Of a stretch of 64,000 nucleotides of DNA, positions 62,431-64,000 are shown one piece after another. Position numbers and translations under genes: made by a program. Every line of letters starts with the position of its first letter. Position 1 is the stretch's first letter. The stretch covers positions 5,084,001-5,148,000 of the forward strand of contig NZ_CP009241.1 of assembly GCF_000758525.1 (NCBI RefSeq), written 5' to 3'. This stretch comes from Paenibacillus sp. FSL H7-0357 (GTDB taxonomy: Bacteria > Bacillota > Bacilli > Paenibacillales > Paenibacillaceae). Under the pieces are notes generated by a model. The model was not told where the DNA came from, searched no databases, and saw nothing but the letters and a program-made list of their open reading frames with translations.

Positions 62431-63639
62431 TTAGCCGTTAACCCCTTGCACAATACGATAGGTATCGCGTGCAATAACAAGCTCTTCGTTCGTCGGTACT
62501 ATAAGCACCTGCACCTTGGAATCAACTGTAGAGATGCGGCGCGGATCACCGGAACGAACCTTATTGGCTTCTGTATCCAGTTCGATTCCGAGGAACGTAA
62601 GCTGATTCAGCACTTTTTCGCGCAACAGGGATGCATTCTCACCCACGCCGGCAGTGAACACGATAACATCCACACCGTTCATGGCTGCTGCGTAAGAACC
62701 GATGTATTTGCGCAGACGGTATTCATACATTTCAAAAGCAAGCGTAGAGTTAGGCTCGCCTTTTTCTGCACCATCAATAATATCACGCATGTCACTGCTG
62801 ATGCCAGAAATAGCCAGCAATCCACTATGTTTGTTGAGCATGGAATTCACTTCGCCTACGGACAGCTCTTCCTTGTTCATCACATAAGGAACGATTGCCG
62901 GGTCAAGATCACCGCTGCGTGTTCCCATCATCAGACCTTCCAGTGGTGTCATCCCCATGGAAGTATCAATAGAGACTCCGCCTTTAACCGCAGTAACACT
63001 GGCACCATTACCGATGTGACAAGTAATAATCTTCAGATCCTCGAGCGGACGGTCGAGATATTCCGCTGCAGCTTTGCTGACAAAATCATGCGAGGTGCCG
63101 TGTGCCCCGTAGCGGCGGACTTTGTATTTGTTGTAAAGCACTCTTGGGATAGCGTACATATAAGCCTTCTCAGGCATCGTTTGGTGGAAGGCTGTATCAA
63201 ACACAACAACCTGCGGAACGCCGGGCATATTCTTTTCTGTAGCCGTAATCCCCATCACAGCAGCCGGGTTGTGCAGTGGAGCAAGGTCGAACAATTGACG
63301 GATCTTCGACTTGGCATCGCCATCAACCAATGAGGATTCCTTGAAGAATTCTCCCCCGTGAACTACACGGTGACCTACGGCATTAATTTCTTCGATCGAA
63401 CTGATTACGCCATGCTCGCTGTCTGTCAGGCAAGCCAGAACCTTGCGGATGGCGGTATTGTGTTCCAGAATTTCACTGACTTCAGTGACTTCCGGTTTGC
63501 CTGTTGGCTTATGGTTCAGAATGGAAGAATCCATCCCGATGCGTTCTACCAGCCCTTTGGCCAATACAGATTCATCTGTCATATTATACAGCTGATATTT
63601 CAAAGAAGAACTTCCTGAGTTAATTACTAATACGTTCAT
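62431..63639 (-). CDS. ackA: Acetate kinase
   Basis: 402 aa; interconverts acetyl phosphate and acetate with ATP. Signature INSGSSSLKYQLYN at the start and HIGNGASVTAVKGGVSIDTS, MGMTPLEGLMMGTRSGDLDP, FTAGVGENASLLR further on are complete. Its ATG overlaps the stop of the upstream dehydrogenase gene by 4 bp. A neighbouring pta is not in the window. Confidence 0.97.
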   Translation of the reverse strand: MNVLVINSGSSSLKYQLYNMTDESVLAKGLVERIGMDSSILNHKPTGKPEVTEVSEILEHNTAIRKVLACLTDSEHGVISSIEEINAVGHRVVHGGEFFKESSLVDGDAKSKIRQLFDLAPLHNPAAVMGITATEKNMPGVPQVVVFDTAFHQTMPEKAYMYAIPRVLYNKYKVRRYGAHGTSHDFVSKAAAEYLDRPLEDLKIITCHIGNGASVTAVKGGVSIDTSMGMTPLEGLMMGTRSGDLDPAIVPYVMNKEELSVGEVNSMLNKHSGLLAISGISSDMRDIIDGAEKGEPNSTLAFEMYEYRLRKYIGSYAAAMNGVDVIVFTAGVGENASLLREKVLNQLTFLGIELDTEANKVRSGDPRRISTVDSKVQVLIVPTNEELVIARDTYRIVQGVNG

Positions 63640-64000
63640 ACACGGTCACCATCCTTGTCATACTTGAAGAAGCCTTCGCCCGATTTCATGCCCAGTTGTC
63701 CCGCACGCACCATCTTCTTAAGAATAGTCGATGGACGGTATTTCAGTTCCCCATACTCACGGAACATGTTATCCAGTGCGGCAAGAATCGAATCCAGACC
63801 GAAACGGTCAGCCATTTCAAGCGGTCCATACTGGAACTGATAACCGATGCGCATTGCGTCGTCAATATCCTCTGGGGAAGCGACACCTTCCTGCAGAACA
63901 TGCATAGCTTCGTTAATGAACAAGCAAATGAGGCGCGAAGTAACAAATCCTGGGGATTCATAAATCATTACGCCTTTTTTCTCAACGACTTCGTCAACAA
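63636..64000 (-). CDS. 3-hydroxyacyl-CoA dehydrogenase, C-terminal part
   Basis: The gene enters from the right edge; the visible 120 residues begin DEVVEKKGVMIYESPGFVTS and continue RLICLFINEAMHVLQEGVAS, then DAMRIGYQFQYGPLEMADRF. They end GMKSGEGFFKYDKDGDRV, the C-terminal domain of 3-hydroxybutyryl-CoA dehydrogenase-type enzymes. The NAD-binding half is off-window. It overlaps ackA by 4 bp, suggesting co-transcription of acyl-CoA and acetate metabolism. Confidence 0.9.
   Translation of the reverse strand, partial: VDEVVEKKGVMIYESPGFVTSRLICLFINEAMHVLQEGVASPEDIDDAMRIGYQFQYGPLEMADRFGLDSILAALDNMFREYGELKYRPSTILKKMVRAGQLGMKSGEGFFKYDKDGDRV

Noticed and set aside
61894..63333. 479-codon open frame on the plus strand
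   Set aside because: Antisense to asnS and ackA, both with intact signatures.

Overview
The window reads as chromosomal DNA of a spore-forming, mid-GC member of the Firmicutes, most likely Paenibacillus. The evidence is a secreted protein with three SLH (S-layer homology) domains, a GerM-type spore protein, a proline T-box ahead of proBA, a two-GTPase DynA-type dynamin, DnaD, parE-parC, YesM/YesN-type sensor pairs, AGGAGG ribosome sites and frequent GTG/TTG starts. No rRNA, tRNA, intact prophage or CRISPR array was seen.

Layout. 1-4.6 kb: oligopeptide ABC transporter operon (binding protein, two permeases, ATPase running off the left edge). 4.7-14 kb: small regulators and enzymes, namely an ArsR-like factor, two acetyltransferases, a PRISE-like reductase, HxlR, a Fur-controlled flavodoxin pair, a VOC protein, AraC, an rRNA-type methyltransferase with an RluA pseudouridine synthase, and MarR. 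14-22 kb: a minus-strand run of GDSL hydrolase, two-gene ABC exporter, parE and parC. 22-31 kb: a CAP protein, a WG-repeat protein, and a sugar-sensing set (response regulator, histidine kinase, sensor binding protein, MglB-like protein) with no permease. 31-39 kb: acetyltransferase with purT, dynamin, PadR with DUF2812, and endonuclease III. 39-46.5 kb: cell-envelope cluster (SLH protein, GerMN lipoprotein, two paralogous amidases). 46.6-48.7 kb: leuCD.

48.8-55.0 kb is a low-GC accessory stretch of broken transposases (IS630, IS1182 and a third type), truncated genes, a foreign-looking fabG, a DUF3189 gene and small orphan reading frames. It separates leuCD from a LysR-type regulator. The leuC promoter and the LysR upstream region carry the same ATAG-N7-CTAT site, so the two were probably once divergent neighbours and the regulatory interval has been split by insertion.

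56-64 kb returns to core genes: LysR, a short unlisted minus-strand gene, a proline T-box, proB-proA-proC, then on the minus strand a 3-hydroxyacyl-CoA dehydrogenase (partial), ackA, asnS and dnaD. The points most worth a second look are the split leuCD/LysR region, the permease-less MglB sensory operon, the large palindrome between parE and parC that recurs in part at 49.5 kb, and a PRISE-family reductase lacking the usual catalytic tyrosine.
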